Shown here one piece after another: positions 1 through 6,886 of a DNA stretch of 7,705 nt. The notes under the pieces were generated by a model. The model ran no database searches. It saw only the letters and a list, made by a program, of their open reading frames with translations, and had not been told where the DNA came from. Every line of letters starts with the position of its first letter. Position 1 is the stretch's first letter. A program made the translations under genes and the position numbers. Source of the DNA: JANXVV01 sp038230975 (GTDB lineage Bacteria; Planctomycetota; Phycisphaerae; Tepidisphaerales; Tepidisphaeraceae); assembly GCA_038230975.1 (NCBI GenBank), contig JBBRMF010000247.1, positions 1-7,705 of the forward strand, read 5' to 3'.

Positions 1-1
1 C

Positions 2-238
2 GCGGTCAACGGCTACCTGCCGGATGGCACGGACATCGGTATGATCTTGCCCCCGAACCTGGATCCTGCCGCTTTGGCCAATGCTTTGACGCTCAAGTTC
101 AACTACTCGGGTAGCCGTGTGTTGGCGGGTGGCGTGGCTGGGCTAATCGTGCCGGAACCGGCAACCGTCAGCCTTCTGGGCCTGGGTGCGATGGGTCTGC
201 TTTCAAGACGACGGCGAACGAAATCAGCCGGCCACTAA
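2..238 (+). CDS. PEP-CTERM sorting domain protein, C-terminal fragment
   Basis: The 3' end of a gene whose start lies before the window; the frame is open from base 2 to the TAA at 236-238. The last 30 residues form a classic PEP-CTERM tail: VPEPAT (from base 149), a short Gly/Leu-rich hydrophobic stretch (VSLLGLGAMGLL), then a basic cluster SRRRRTK and a short end. In this family the tail directs an exported protein to an exosortase, which cuts at the PEP motif. The protein is therefore probably secreted and held at or released from the cell surface. The visible upstream part (DGTDIGMILPPNLDPAALAN and following) has no domain I recognise, so the function of the mature protein is unknown. An ATG at base 41 is in frame but is almost certainly internal. 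Confidence 0.85.
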   Translation, partial: AVNGYLPDGTDIGMILPPNLDPAALANALTLKFNYSGSRVLAGGVAGLIVPEPATVSLLGLGAMGLLSRRRRTKSAGH

Positions 239-302
239 ACCGTCGTCATTAATGATGTCCGATCCAGTTTCTAAAATCTGCTAATTCACCTGGGTCCAAT
301 TT

Positions 303-314
303 TTGTCTGGACAA
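303..314. promoter_or_regulatory. candidate MarR-type operator (palindrome)
   Basis: TTGTC-TG-GACAA is an inverted repeat with perfect 5-bp arms around a 2-bp centre, lying 7 bp before the proposed start of the MarR-family gene. It overlaps a weaker one, AACA-CT-TGTT, at 313-322. MarR-family dimers usually bind short palindromes in their own promoter, so this is a candidate autoregulatory site. The assignment rests on position and symmetry only. I saw no second copy upstream of the flavoenzyme gene. Confidence 0.3.
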
Positions 315-321
315 CACTTGT

Positions 322-834
322 TTGAACAGCTATCATTCTCGCGTGGATTCAGTGACTCCTGAAAAACGCGCGGGTTCCCGCAGATTCGATTCGCTTCAGC
401 AAGAGGCGTTTCTTAATCTTTGGCGGACCTATGACCGTCTGCGGCTGCTCGAAGATGAGCTTTTCAGCAGCCATGGTCTGACCGCCCAGCAGTATAATGC
501 GTTACGCCTCTTGCGCGCGGCGCGACCCGAAAAAGTCCCCACGCTTCATTTGGCGGCGCGGCTCGTTTCCCGCGCGCCCGACATCACCCGCCTTGTCGAC
601 AAACTGGCCGAGTGCGGATGGGTTGATCGCGAGCGGCCTGCGGACAATCGACGCATCGTTCACGTCGGGATTACCTCCAGTGGGATCATCCTGCTCGACG
701 CGCTCGACGCCGAAGTCCGCGACTGCCACGAACGCCAACTCGGGCACCTGTGTCCCGCTGAACTCCACACGTTGATTGAACTGCTCGGCAAAGTCCGCGA
801 ACCCCACGAGACCGAAGACAGCATCTGGCGATAG
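322..834 (+). CDS. MarR-family transcriptional regulator
   Basis: Predicted 170-residue winged-helix DNA-binding regulator, a usual length for MarR proteins. Residues 25-50 are the N-terminal dimerisation helix, and LTAQQYNALRLL (53-64) is the typical MarR entry into the HTH. The recognition helix falls around SRAPDITRLVDKLAECGWV (83-101). The beta wing carries the family signature DRERPADNRRIVHVGIT (102-118), matching the usual DxRxxxVxxT pattern. The C-terminal helices close the dimer domain. MarR proteins generally repress nearby genes and release DNA on binding phenolic or other small ligands; the ligand here is unknown. The start is uncertain: TTG at 322 gives the longest frame, GTG at 343 or 352 would also keep the whole domain, and none has a clear Shine-Dalgarno. 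The flavoenzyme gene starts 95 bp downstream on the same strand and is the most likely target, although a hairpin repeat lies between them. Confidence 0.88.
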   Translation: MNSYHSRVDSVTPEKRAGSRRFDSLQQEAFLNLWRTYDRLRLLEDELFSSHGLTAQQYNALRLLRAARPEKVPTLHLAARLVSRAPDITRLVDKLAECGWVDRERPADNRRIVHVGITSSGIILLDALDAEVRDCHERQLGHLCPAELHTLIELLGKVREPHETEDSIWR

Positions 835-836
835 CG

Positions 837-899
837 GTGGCATGGGCGTCTTGCCCATGCTTGCATTGATGAAAAGCACGGGCGAGACGCCCGTGCCAC
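837..899. repeat. REP-like double-hairpin intergenic repeat
   Basis: Two 24-bp arms (837-860 and 876-899) separated by 15 bp (TTGCATTGATGAAAA) are inverted copies of each other at 21 of 24 positions. Each arm is itself a hairpin: GCATGGGC/GCCCATGC on the left and GCACGGGCG-AGA-CGCCCGTGC on the right. The three differences between arms are all transitions. Two of them form one covarying pair inside the small stem (T-A on the left, C-G on the right), so the pairing is conserved. The element starts 2 bp after the MarR stop codon and ends 30 bp before the next ATG. Repeats of this GTGGCAYGGGCGTCT type are, to my knowledge, common between genes in Planctomycetes and Verrucomicrobia. It could act as a transcript-end or mRNA-stability element, or be a small non-autonomous mobile repeat. 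There is no T-run, so it is not a standard rho-independent terminator. Confidence 0.8.
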
Positions 900-929
900 T
901 GAGACTAAAATAAGATTGGGAGAATCTAT

Positions 930-2192
930 ATGGTTGCCTCAAATTCATCCACCCCGATTCAAACCAGCACCACCGATGTGGTCGTCATTGGCGGCGGTCC
1001 TGCCGGCGCGACGACGTCCACCCTCATCGCCCAGGCCGGCTTCAAAGTCCGCCTGTTTGAGCGAGCCCACTTCCCCCGCTTCCACATCGGTGAATCACTC
1101 ATCCCCGAAACCTACTGGGTGCTCAAGCGACTCAACATGCTCGAGAAGATGAAGAAGAGTCATTTCGTCGAGAAGTGTTCGGTGCAGTTCGTCAGTCAGC
1201 ATGGCCGGATTTCCGAACCGTTCTATTTCACGGATCATAATCCGAACGAATGCTCGCAAACCTGGCAGGTGGTACGCAGCGAATTTGACCTGATGATGCT
1301 CAACAACGCCCGCGAGCACGGCGTCGATGCGCAGGAAGGCGTCCGCGTGCGCGAAGTGCTTTTTGAAGGGGACAAAGCCGTCGGTGTCCATGTCCAGTAT
1401 GAAGATGGCCGGGAAGAAAAAGTTCATGCCAAGGTCGTCGTCGATGCCAGTGGGCAAACGGCCATGATCGGCAACAAATTCGGCATTTTGGAGAAGGACA
1501 AGGAGCTGAAAAAAGGTGCCGTCTGGACTTACTTCAAAGGGGCCTATCGTGATCAAGGCCGCGATGCCGGCGCGACGATCGTGCTGCAAACCAAGGGCAA
1601 AGAAGGTTGGTTCTGGTATATCCCGCTTCACGATGACGTGATGAGCGTCGGCATCGTCAAGCCGTTCGACAAGCTCTTTGAAGGCAACCGCGCTCATGAG
1701 GATATTTTCAATTCGGAACTGGAGAATTGCCCCGAAGTCAAACGCCGCGTGAGCATGGGCACACGTTGCGATGAATTCCACGCGACGAAGGACTACAGCT
1801 ACAAATCCAAGGCCGCCGCCGGTGATGGCTGGGTGCTCGTCGGCGATGCGTACGGCTTCCTCGATCCCCTCTATTCCTCCGGCGTCCTGCTGGCATTGCG
1901 CGGTGGTTCGGTCGCCGCCGATTCAATCGTTGAAGGGCTGAAAAATGGGGACACCTCTGCCGCACAACTCGGCAAGTGGCGCGCGGATTTTGACACCGGC
2001 ATGGGCCGCATGCGCCGCCTGGTGATGGAATATTACAACGGTTTCAGCTTCGGCAAATTCGTCGCCAAACACCCGGAATATAAGGGTCATTTGACCGATC
2101 TGCTCATCGGCAATCTCTTCAACGATCAAGTCGCCGAGGTTTTCGGCCCATTGGATGAAATGCAGGCCGAGATGGCGCTGGCAAAAACCTAA
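930..2192 (+). CDS. FAD-dependent oxidoreductase, flavin halogenase superfamily
   Basis: Predicted 420-residue cytoplasmic flavoprotein. The N-terminal Rossmann motif VVVIGGGPAGAT (17-28) with E44 after the second strand binds FAD. FPRFHIGESLIP (48-59) is the conserved segment shared by flavin-dependent halogenases and related geranylgeranyl-reductase-type enzymes. GWFWYIP (226-232) matches the halogenase signature GWxWxIP. GDGWVLVGDAYGFLDPLYSSGV (298-318) is the second FAD motif plus the S-S-G-V segment. By eye, K82 (VEKCSVQF) lines up with the catalytic lysine of tryptophan halogenases (K79 of PrnA). Halogenases use reduced FAD, oxygen and halide to chlorinate or brominate aromatic or activated carbons. 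Enzymes with the same fold can instead reduce or hydroxylate, so substrate and reaction are unproven. The start is well supported: GGGAGA at 918-923 lies 6 bp before the ATG. It follows the MarR gene by 95 bp. No carrier protein, PKS or flavin reductase gene is visible nearby. Confidence 0.82.
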   Translation: MVASNSSTPIQTSTTDVVVIGGGPAGATTSTLIAQAGFKVRLFERAHFPRFHIGESLIPETYWVLKRLNMLEKMKKSHFVEKCSVQFVSQHGRISEPFYFTDHNPNECSQTWQVVRSEFDLMMLNNAREHGVDAQEGVRVREVLFEGDKAVGVHVQYEDGREEKVHAKVVVDASGQTAMIGNKFGILEKDKELKKGAVWTYFKGAYRDQGRDAGATIVLQTKGKEGWFWYIPLHDDVMSVGIVKPFDKLFEGNRAHEDIFNSELENCPEVKRRVSMGTRCDEFHATKDYSYKSKAAAGDGWVLVGDAYGFLDPLYSSGVLLALRGGSVAADSIVEGLKNGDTSAAQLGKWRADFDTGMGRMRRLVMEYYNGFSFGKFVAKHPEYKGHLTDLLIGNLFNDQVAEVFGPLDEMQAEMALAKT

Positions 2193-2214
2193 CGTCTTGC
2201 GAATCAATCATCCC

Positions 2215-2242
2215 TTGCGACATTGTGGAGAAATTATACAAT
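2215..2242 (+). promoter_or_regulatory. putative sigma70-type promoter for atpD
   Basis: TTGCGA (2215-2220) and TACAAT (2237-2242) are separated by 16 bp and match the -35 and -10 consensus at 4/6 and 5/6 positions. They lie in the 130-bp gap after the flavoenzyme stop, about 80 bp before the atpD ATG. This would let atpD be transcribed independently of the upstream genes. It is a by-eye match without experimental support. Confidence 0.4.
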
Positions 2243-2251
2243 CCCCCCCTT

Positions 2252-2263
2252 GCTCCCGGGAGC
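2252..2263. repeat. 12-bp palindrome in the atpD leader
   Basis: GCTCCCGGGAGC is a perfect palindrome about 10 bp after the putative -10 and about 60 bp before the atpD start, just behind a run of seven C. With no loop it would form a hairpin only poorly in RNA, and no T-run follows. It is better viewed as a possible protein-binding site in the leader, or as chance in a GC-rich stretch. Confidence 0.25.
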
Positions 2264-2322
2264 GCCCGTACTGCGCTCGGCTGGAACCGCATTCGAGATC
2301 ATCCATAGAGGAACTAAAAAAC

Positions 2323-3744
<1,422 letters not shown>

Positions 3745-3766
3745 GGCTCCGCCGCCTGGGTTTTAC

Positions 3767-4018
3767 ATGCCGAAATACGAAGTCGAGTTGCGGCCCCCTG
3801 CATGGAAAGACCTTGACGCGCTGTCGAAAAAAGATTCAGAGCGCGTCTACGCTCGGATATCGCGACTTCGCGACGGCTTGGTCGGTGACGTTAAGAAGCT
3901 CAAAGACTTTACCCCATCGTATCGATTGCGGGTCGGCGATTTTAGAGTATTGTTCGACATCGTTGGTCGAACGATTGTCATCCATCGAATTCGCAATCGG
4001 CGCGATGCGTACGATTGA
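3767..4018 (+). CDS. RelE/ParE-family toxin of a type II toxin-antitoxin pair
   Basis: Predicted 83-residue basic protein with the compact RelE/ParE fold pattern. PKYEVELRPPAWKDLDALSK (2-21) is the first strand and helix, and ISRLRDGLVGDVKKLKD (31-47) is the second helix with the typical run toward LKD. YRLRVGDFRVLFDI (52-65) is the family's hallmark strand pair, and IVIHRIRNRRDAYD (70-83) is the C-terminal strand with Arg/Tyr residues. RelE-type members cleave mRNA on the ribosome, whereas ParE-type members poison gyrase. The C-terminal RNRRDAY and GDFRV motifs favour a RelE-like mRNA interferase, but this is inference. ATG at 3767 is preferred over one at 3698 inside atpD because the domain begins exactly there. 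There is no clear Shine-Dalgarno and it lies 22 bp after the atpD stop, so expression may depend on readthrough from atpD. The partner antitoxin follows after 32 bp. Confidence 0.85.
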   Translation: MPKYEVELRPPAWKDLDALSKKDSERVYARISRLRDGLVGDVKKLKDFTPSYRLRVGDFRVLFDIVGRTIVIHRIRNRRDAYD

Positions 4019-4040
4019 CGATCGATGTACAGTTCGACTG

Positions 4041-4046
4041 AGGAGG
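4041..4046 (+). promoter_or_regulatory. strong ribosome binding site of the antitoxin
   Basis: AGGAGG is a perfect Shine-Dalgarno core lying 4 bp before GTG 4051 and 7 bp before TTG 4054. Its spacing slightly favours TTG 4054. No ATG fits, so the antitoxin must use a non-ATG start. The toxin ahead of it has no comparable site, which would favour antitoxin translation from a shared mRNA. Confidence 0.6.
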
Positions 4047-4050
4047 TAGT

Positions 4051-4254
4051 GTGTTGAAGCTCCACCCTGAAATTTTGAAGAAAAATGGCAAGAAGGAATT
4101 CGTGGTATTGCCCTACGAAGAATTCCTGAAAATCCAGGAAGCTCTCGAGGACGCCGATGACTTACGCGCCCTGCGCGATGCAAAACGCCGTGATCCCGGC
4201 GGTCCGGGCATTCCGCTTGCGGAAGTGCGCCGGAGACTGAACGCCAAGAAATAG
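4051..4254 (+). CDS. Phd/YefM-like antitoxin
   Basis: Predicted 67-residue protein. LHPEILKKNGKKEFVVLPYEEFLKIQEALEDADDLRALRDAK (4-45) is the pattern of short antitoxins paired with RelE-type toxins: an N-terminal beta segment with FVVLPYEEF, then a charged helix ending in LRxAKxxD. The tail (GGPGIPLAEVRRRLNAKK) would be the toxin-wrapping region, with the IPLxEVRxxL motif often seen there. Such proteins neutralise the toxin directly and usually repress their own promoter together with it. The start is GTG 4051 or TTG 4054, both served by AGGAGG at 4041-4046. It lies 32 bp after the toxin, so the order is toxin first, the reverse of the common relBE layout. No promoter for the pair alone is evident. 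Confidence 0.78.
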   Translation: MLKLHPEILKKNGKKEFVVLPYEEFLKIQEALEDADDLRALRDAKRRDPGGPGIPLAEVRRRLNAKK

Positions 4255-4640
4255 AAGATGTGAGGTTGCTATAATCAACAGCCATAGGCCGGCGTTGACA
4301 TCAATCATCATTTTTATGATAACTTTTTCCGTCGTTCTGAATCACCTAAGCGATGGGCGGACGATTCGTGGATGGGACGCCGTAATGGTACTCGTGGAGA
4401 AGTCCTCTGTGATCCTGTTCGCCGAGATGGTGAATGATTCAAAAGGCTGTCCGCTGGTCAAGAAATGAGCGACTGTGGTGCTCTCGCACATGGTCCAAGT
4501 TAGCGATTTAGATAAGCCGATCTGGGGGAAGAGGCCAAAGAAAAAGCGAGGGGTGAGCGTTCGCCTTGATGTATCCGATTGGCCGAAGAATGTGATTTGT
4601 TCCTTTGAGCCATAAGAAATGAATTTGTCATGGTGCGGAT
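4255..4640. other. 386-bp intergenic gap with no convincing gene
   Basis: This stretch separates the toxin-antitoxin pair from the cyclase gene. It holds a promoter-like TTGACA near 4295 and a 50-codon open frame from ATG 4316 to TGA 4468. That frame has no ribosome binding site and I do not recognise the product. No tRNA, hairpin terminator, inverted repeat of note or insertion sequence end is visible. The base composition appears more AT-rich than the flanking atpD gene. It may be decayed sequence or hold a small RNA. Confidence 0.5.
4295..4323 (+). promoter_or_regulatory. promoter-like sequence
   Basis: TTGACA (4295-4300) is an exact -35 consensus. GATAAC (4318-4323) lies at the ideal 17-bp spacing but matches the -10 at only 4/6; the overlapping TATGAT (4315-4320) matches better but leaves only 14 bp. 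It points toward the cyclase gene, whose ATG is over 300 bp further on. If it is real, the transcript has a long leader or includes a small RNA or peptide. Confidence 0.3.
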
Positions 4641-6758
4641 ATGGAAAGCAATGCTCCTAAATCGTCTGCTTACAGTGAAGCAACGAACTCTCGCCTTGCG
4701 GTATTCATGTTCACGGATCTGGTGGATTCGACCGCTCTGAAAGATACATTGACGACCGCGGGGTATCTGCCCTTGCTCCGACGGCACGATCAGTTACTCA
4801 GGCGGGCGGTCGCATCGGCCGGTGGACGTTTGCAACAGGATACGGGTGACGGTTGCATCGCGGTGTTCCCCACTTCGAGCGACGCGGTAAAGGCGGCGCT
4901 AAACTTTCAATGGTGGATGGCAGCGGAACCCTGGCCGATGGGAGCGCGACTCGAATCACGCGTCGGAATTCATCTGGGAGAGGTCGCGACCACCGAGGTC
5001 CGGCAGGATGGTGGCCGAAAGATTGTCGGGATGCCGGTTGATCTTGCGGCACGGGTGATGTCCTTGGCCCGGGGTGGACAGATCCTGATGACAAAAGGGG
5101 CGTTCAACGACGCGAGGCAGTTTCTCTCGATGCATCCTGACGATGCGAAGATCGCGTTGAAATGGGTGTCGCACGGCCTGTATAAAGTAAAAGGTTCGGC
5201 GGACAAACTGGAAGTGTTTGAAGTGGGTGTGGTGGGTCGGTCGCCCTTATTGGCACCGCCGGATTCCGAAAAAGTCCATCGCATTGAAGGCAGCGCGACA
5301 TTAGAAAAAACCGAAGGTGCAGAAGCGCCAAGGGGCGTTCGTTCCAGAAGAATTGGCCGCCGCGTTTTTCTGGCGGCTGGCGCATGTGCCCTGGCAGGGG
5401 GCATTGCGCTATATCGACCTTGGCAATTGTTCTCGCGAAACGAGCACGCAGTCGGCCCAGGACCCGCGACAACGCAAATCTTACAAAGCCCGCCCGTGCT
5501 AAAGCTCCTGACGAACGACGACAAACTCATCGAAACGTTTTTTTTCAGCTCGGACGAAAAACATTTAGTGGCGGCCGGCAGCGAAACTGCGAAGATCTGG
5601 ACGCGAGATAGCGACGGCTGGCACTGGATGAGTTCGATCGATCTGAACGGTAAGTGGATGTATTTCGCGAACGAACAACGCCCGTTAAAAACCGATGCCA
5701 ACTCAACGTTGAATCGCAAAGTGGGATGGTCGGCGAACCATCGCTTTTTGCTGGCGGGGGGACATCTATTCGATTTGAGCAATCCCACGCTGGAGCCGGT
5801 CCCGGTACATGTGGAGGAGGATCTCAATTGGTTGCCCAGTCGCCATGGAGTAAGGATCTCTCCCAACGGGAATCTTGTTGCAATTGCCGAGACTCTGAAG
5901 GCAAAAAAACCAGAATCGGACACGCCGGAGGATTTTGGCGTCACGCTCATTGGCACGCGAAGTAGCAGCATCAAGGCGCGCGTGGGCTCGGGACATAAAA
6001 ATAAGGTTGGCACCGTGGCGTTTTCCCCCAATGGGTTGCAATTATTGACCGGCGATAACGATGGGTTGATCGTTGTCTGGGACATCAGCGACCCCGCCAA
6101 ACCGCTCTTCCTCCAAAAGTTGGAGGGACATAAAGGCGCGATTCATCGCATTTTCTTCAGCTCCGATGCCAAGGCAGCGAGGTTGTGTACTCAGGATTAT
6201 GAGAACCAGACGATAGTCTGGGAGGCCGAGAACCCTGCTGGCGGAGCTCGCATGAAATTCCAATTCCTGGATAGAATCACCGATCGAAAGGAAAGAGTGG
6301 GGGAAAATAGGGATCAGTGCAACACGGCAGCGATGAACGCCGCAGGCACTCGACTTGTCGTGGGCTATTCCCAAAACTGTGGGCTGCTTTATCGAGATGT
6401 CACCAGTGCAACGACCACCGCTACGCTACTGACGATGATCGGCGAGGGCTATGGTTTCGGGTTCCGTGCTGACGACGTCGCAATGTCCGCCGACGGGCGG
6501 AGAGTCGTTGCGGGCAGCTATGTCGGAGACCCGAGTATCCTTCCTCCGAACCCAAAAACAGAATTAGTTAACCGTTACGAAGCAGACTGTTTCTTTGGCA
6601 AGGTTTACATTTGGGAACCGGGAAGTCCAAAATCGCAGCAACCCATGCGGCACGTGGGCAAGAAAGAACGAGTCTCCGCCGTGGCGATCACCGCCGACGG
6701 TCGAACGGTGGCAGCGGCGGAGGAAGGAACTGTCTACGTGTGGGACTTTGAACGGTAA
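4641..6758 (+). CDS. class III nucleotide cyclase - membrane segment - WD40-like propeller protein
   Basis: Predicted 705-residue protein in three parts. Residues 19-200 are a class III adenylate/guanylate cyclase domain: FTDLVDST with metal ligand D26, DTGDGCIAVF with second metal ligand D70, and VDLAAR with the transition-state Arg R138. Residues 242-258 (VFLAAGACALAGGIALY) are the only clear membrane segment, preceded by basic RSRRIGRR. The rest is a WD40-like beta propeller; strand ends marked by Trp are at KIW320, VVWD481, IVW527, YIW658 and VWD702, and HK pairs that open a blade are at 452 and 497. By topology the cyclase would be in the cytoplasm and the propeller outside the membrane as a sensor or docking surface. 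Several usual substrate-selecting residues differ (Q66, K127 and D134 in place of Lys, Asp and Asn by my alignment), so the product may not be cAMP. ATG 4641 is the first start after an in-frame TGA at 4620, with only a weak GGTG upstream. Confidence 0.85.
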   Translation: MESNAPKSSAYSEATNSRLAVFMFTDLVDSTALKDTLTTAGYLPLLRRHDQLLRRAVASAGGRLQQDTGDGCIAVFPTSSDAVKAALNFQWWMAAEPWPMGARLESRVGIHLGEVATTEVRQDGGRKIVGMPVDLAARVMSLARGGQILMTKGAFNDARQFLSMHPDDAKIALKWVSHGLYKVKGSADKLEVFEVGVVGRSPLLAPPDSEKVHRIEGSATLEKTEGAEAPRGVRSRRIGRRVFLAAGACALAGGIALYRPWQLFSRNEHAVGPGPATTQILQSPPVLKLLTNDDKLIETFFFSSDEKHLVAAGSETAKIWTRDSDGWHWMSSIDLNGKWMYFANEQRPLKTDANSTLNRKVGWSANHRFLLAGGHLFDLSNPTLEPVPVHVEEDLNWLPSRHGVRISPNGNLVAIAETLKAKKPESDTPEDFGVTLIGTRSSSIKARVGSGHKNKVGTVAFSPNGLQLLTGDNDGLIVVWDISDPAKPLFLQKLEGHKGAIHRIFFSSDAKAARLCTQDYENQTIVWEAENPAGGARMKFQFLDRITDRKERVGENRDQCNTAAMNAAGTRLVVGYSQNCGLLYRDVTSATTTATLLTMIGEGYGFGFRADDVAMSADGRRVVAGSYVGDPSILPPNPKTELVNRYEADCFFGKVYIWEPGSPKSQQPMRHVGKKERVSAVAITADGRTVAAAEEGTVYVWDFER

Positions 6759-6886
6759 TCTGCCTCGCATTGGTTTACGATTGCTTAACGCGTTAGATCG
6801 AAATAATAAATACGCCTGATATCTAATCGCTGGTATATTGCCATTCGACGATCGAGAATAGCCACGTTTTGTCGGAGGGAATGCTC
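6759..6886. other. intergenic region with promoter-like AT-rich core
   Basis: This 128-bp region holds an AT-rich patch around 6798-6840. TATATT (6834-6839) is a fair -10 but has no good -35 at 17 bp. TAACGCGTTA (6786-6795) is a perfect 10-bp palindrome 28 bp after the cyclase stop and could be an operator. No terminator hairpin is seen behind the cyclase gene. Confidence 0.25.
6874..6878 (+). promoter_or_regulatory. ribosome binding site deciding the beta-helix gene start
   Basis: GGAGG lies 8 bp before ATG 6887 but only 2 bp before ATG 6881. Spacing therefore favours 6887, giving MGRKCYSRR rather than MLMGRKCYSRR as the N-terminus. Confidence 0.6.

Noticed and set aside
837..899. Rho-independent terminator for the MarR gene
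   Set aside because: The hairpins are strong but no T-run follows either stem; the symmetric two-hairpin form fits a REP-like repeat better.
502..948. 148-codon minus-strand frame covering the MarR gene and the hairpin repeat
   Set aside because: Its N-terminal part is a translation of the intergenic repeat (GTGVSPV and MGKTPMP type peptides, often misannotated as protein) and the rest is antisense to the MarR domain.
2155..2322. N-terminal extension of AtpD from an upstream in-frame ATG
   Set aside because: The extra 56 residues overlap the end of the flavoenzyme gene and the promoter region, and look nothing like a beta subunit. ATG 2323 gives the canonical N-terminus with a nearby GAGG.
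4316..4468. 50-codon frame MITFSVVLNHLSDG in the gap before the cyclase
   Set aside because: It has no ribosome binding site and no recognisable family, and its start overlaps the only promoter-like box; kept as an observation, not a gene.
4970..6100. 376-codon open frame on the minus strand opposite the cyclase gene
   Set aside because: The + strand product has clear cyclase and WD40 motifs throughout; the antisense product is low-complexity and unrecognisable.
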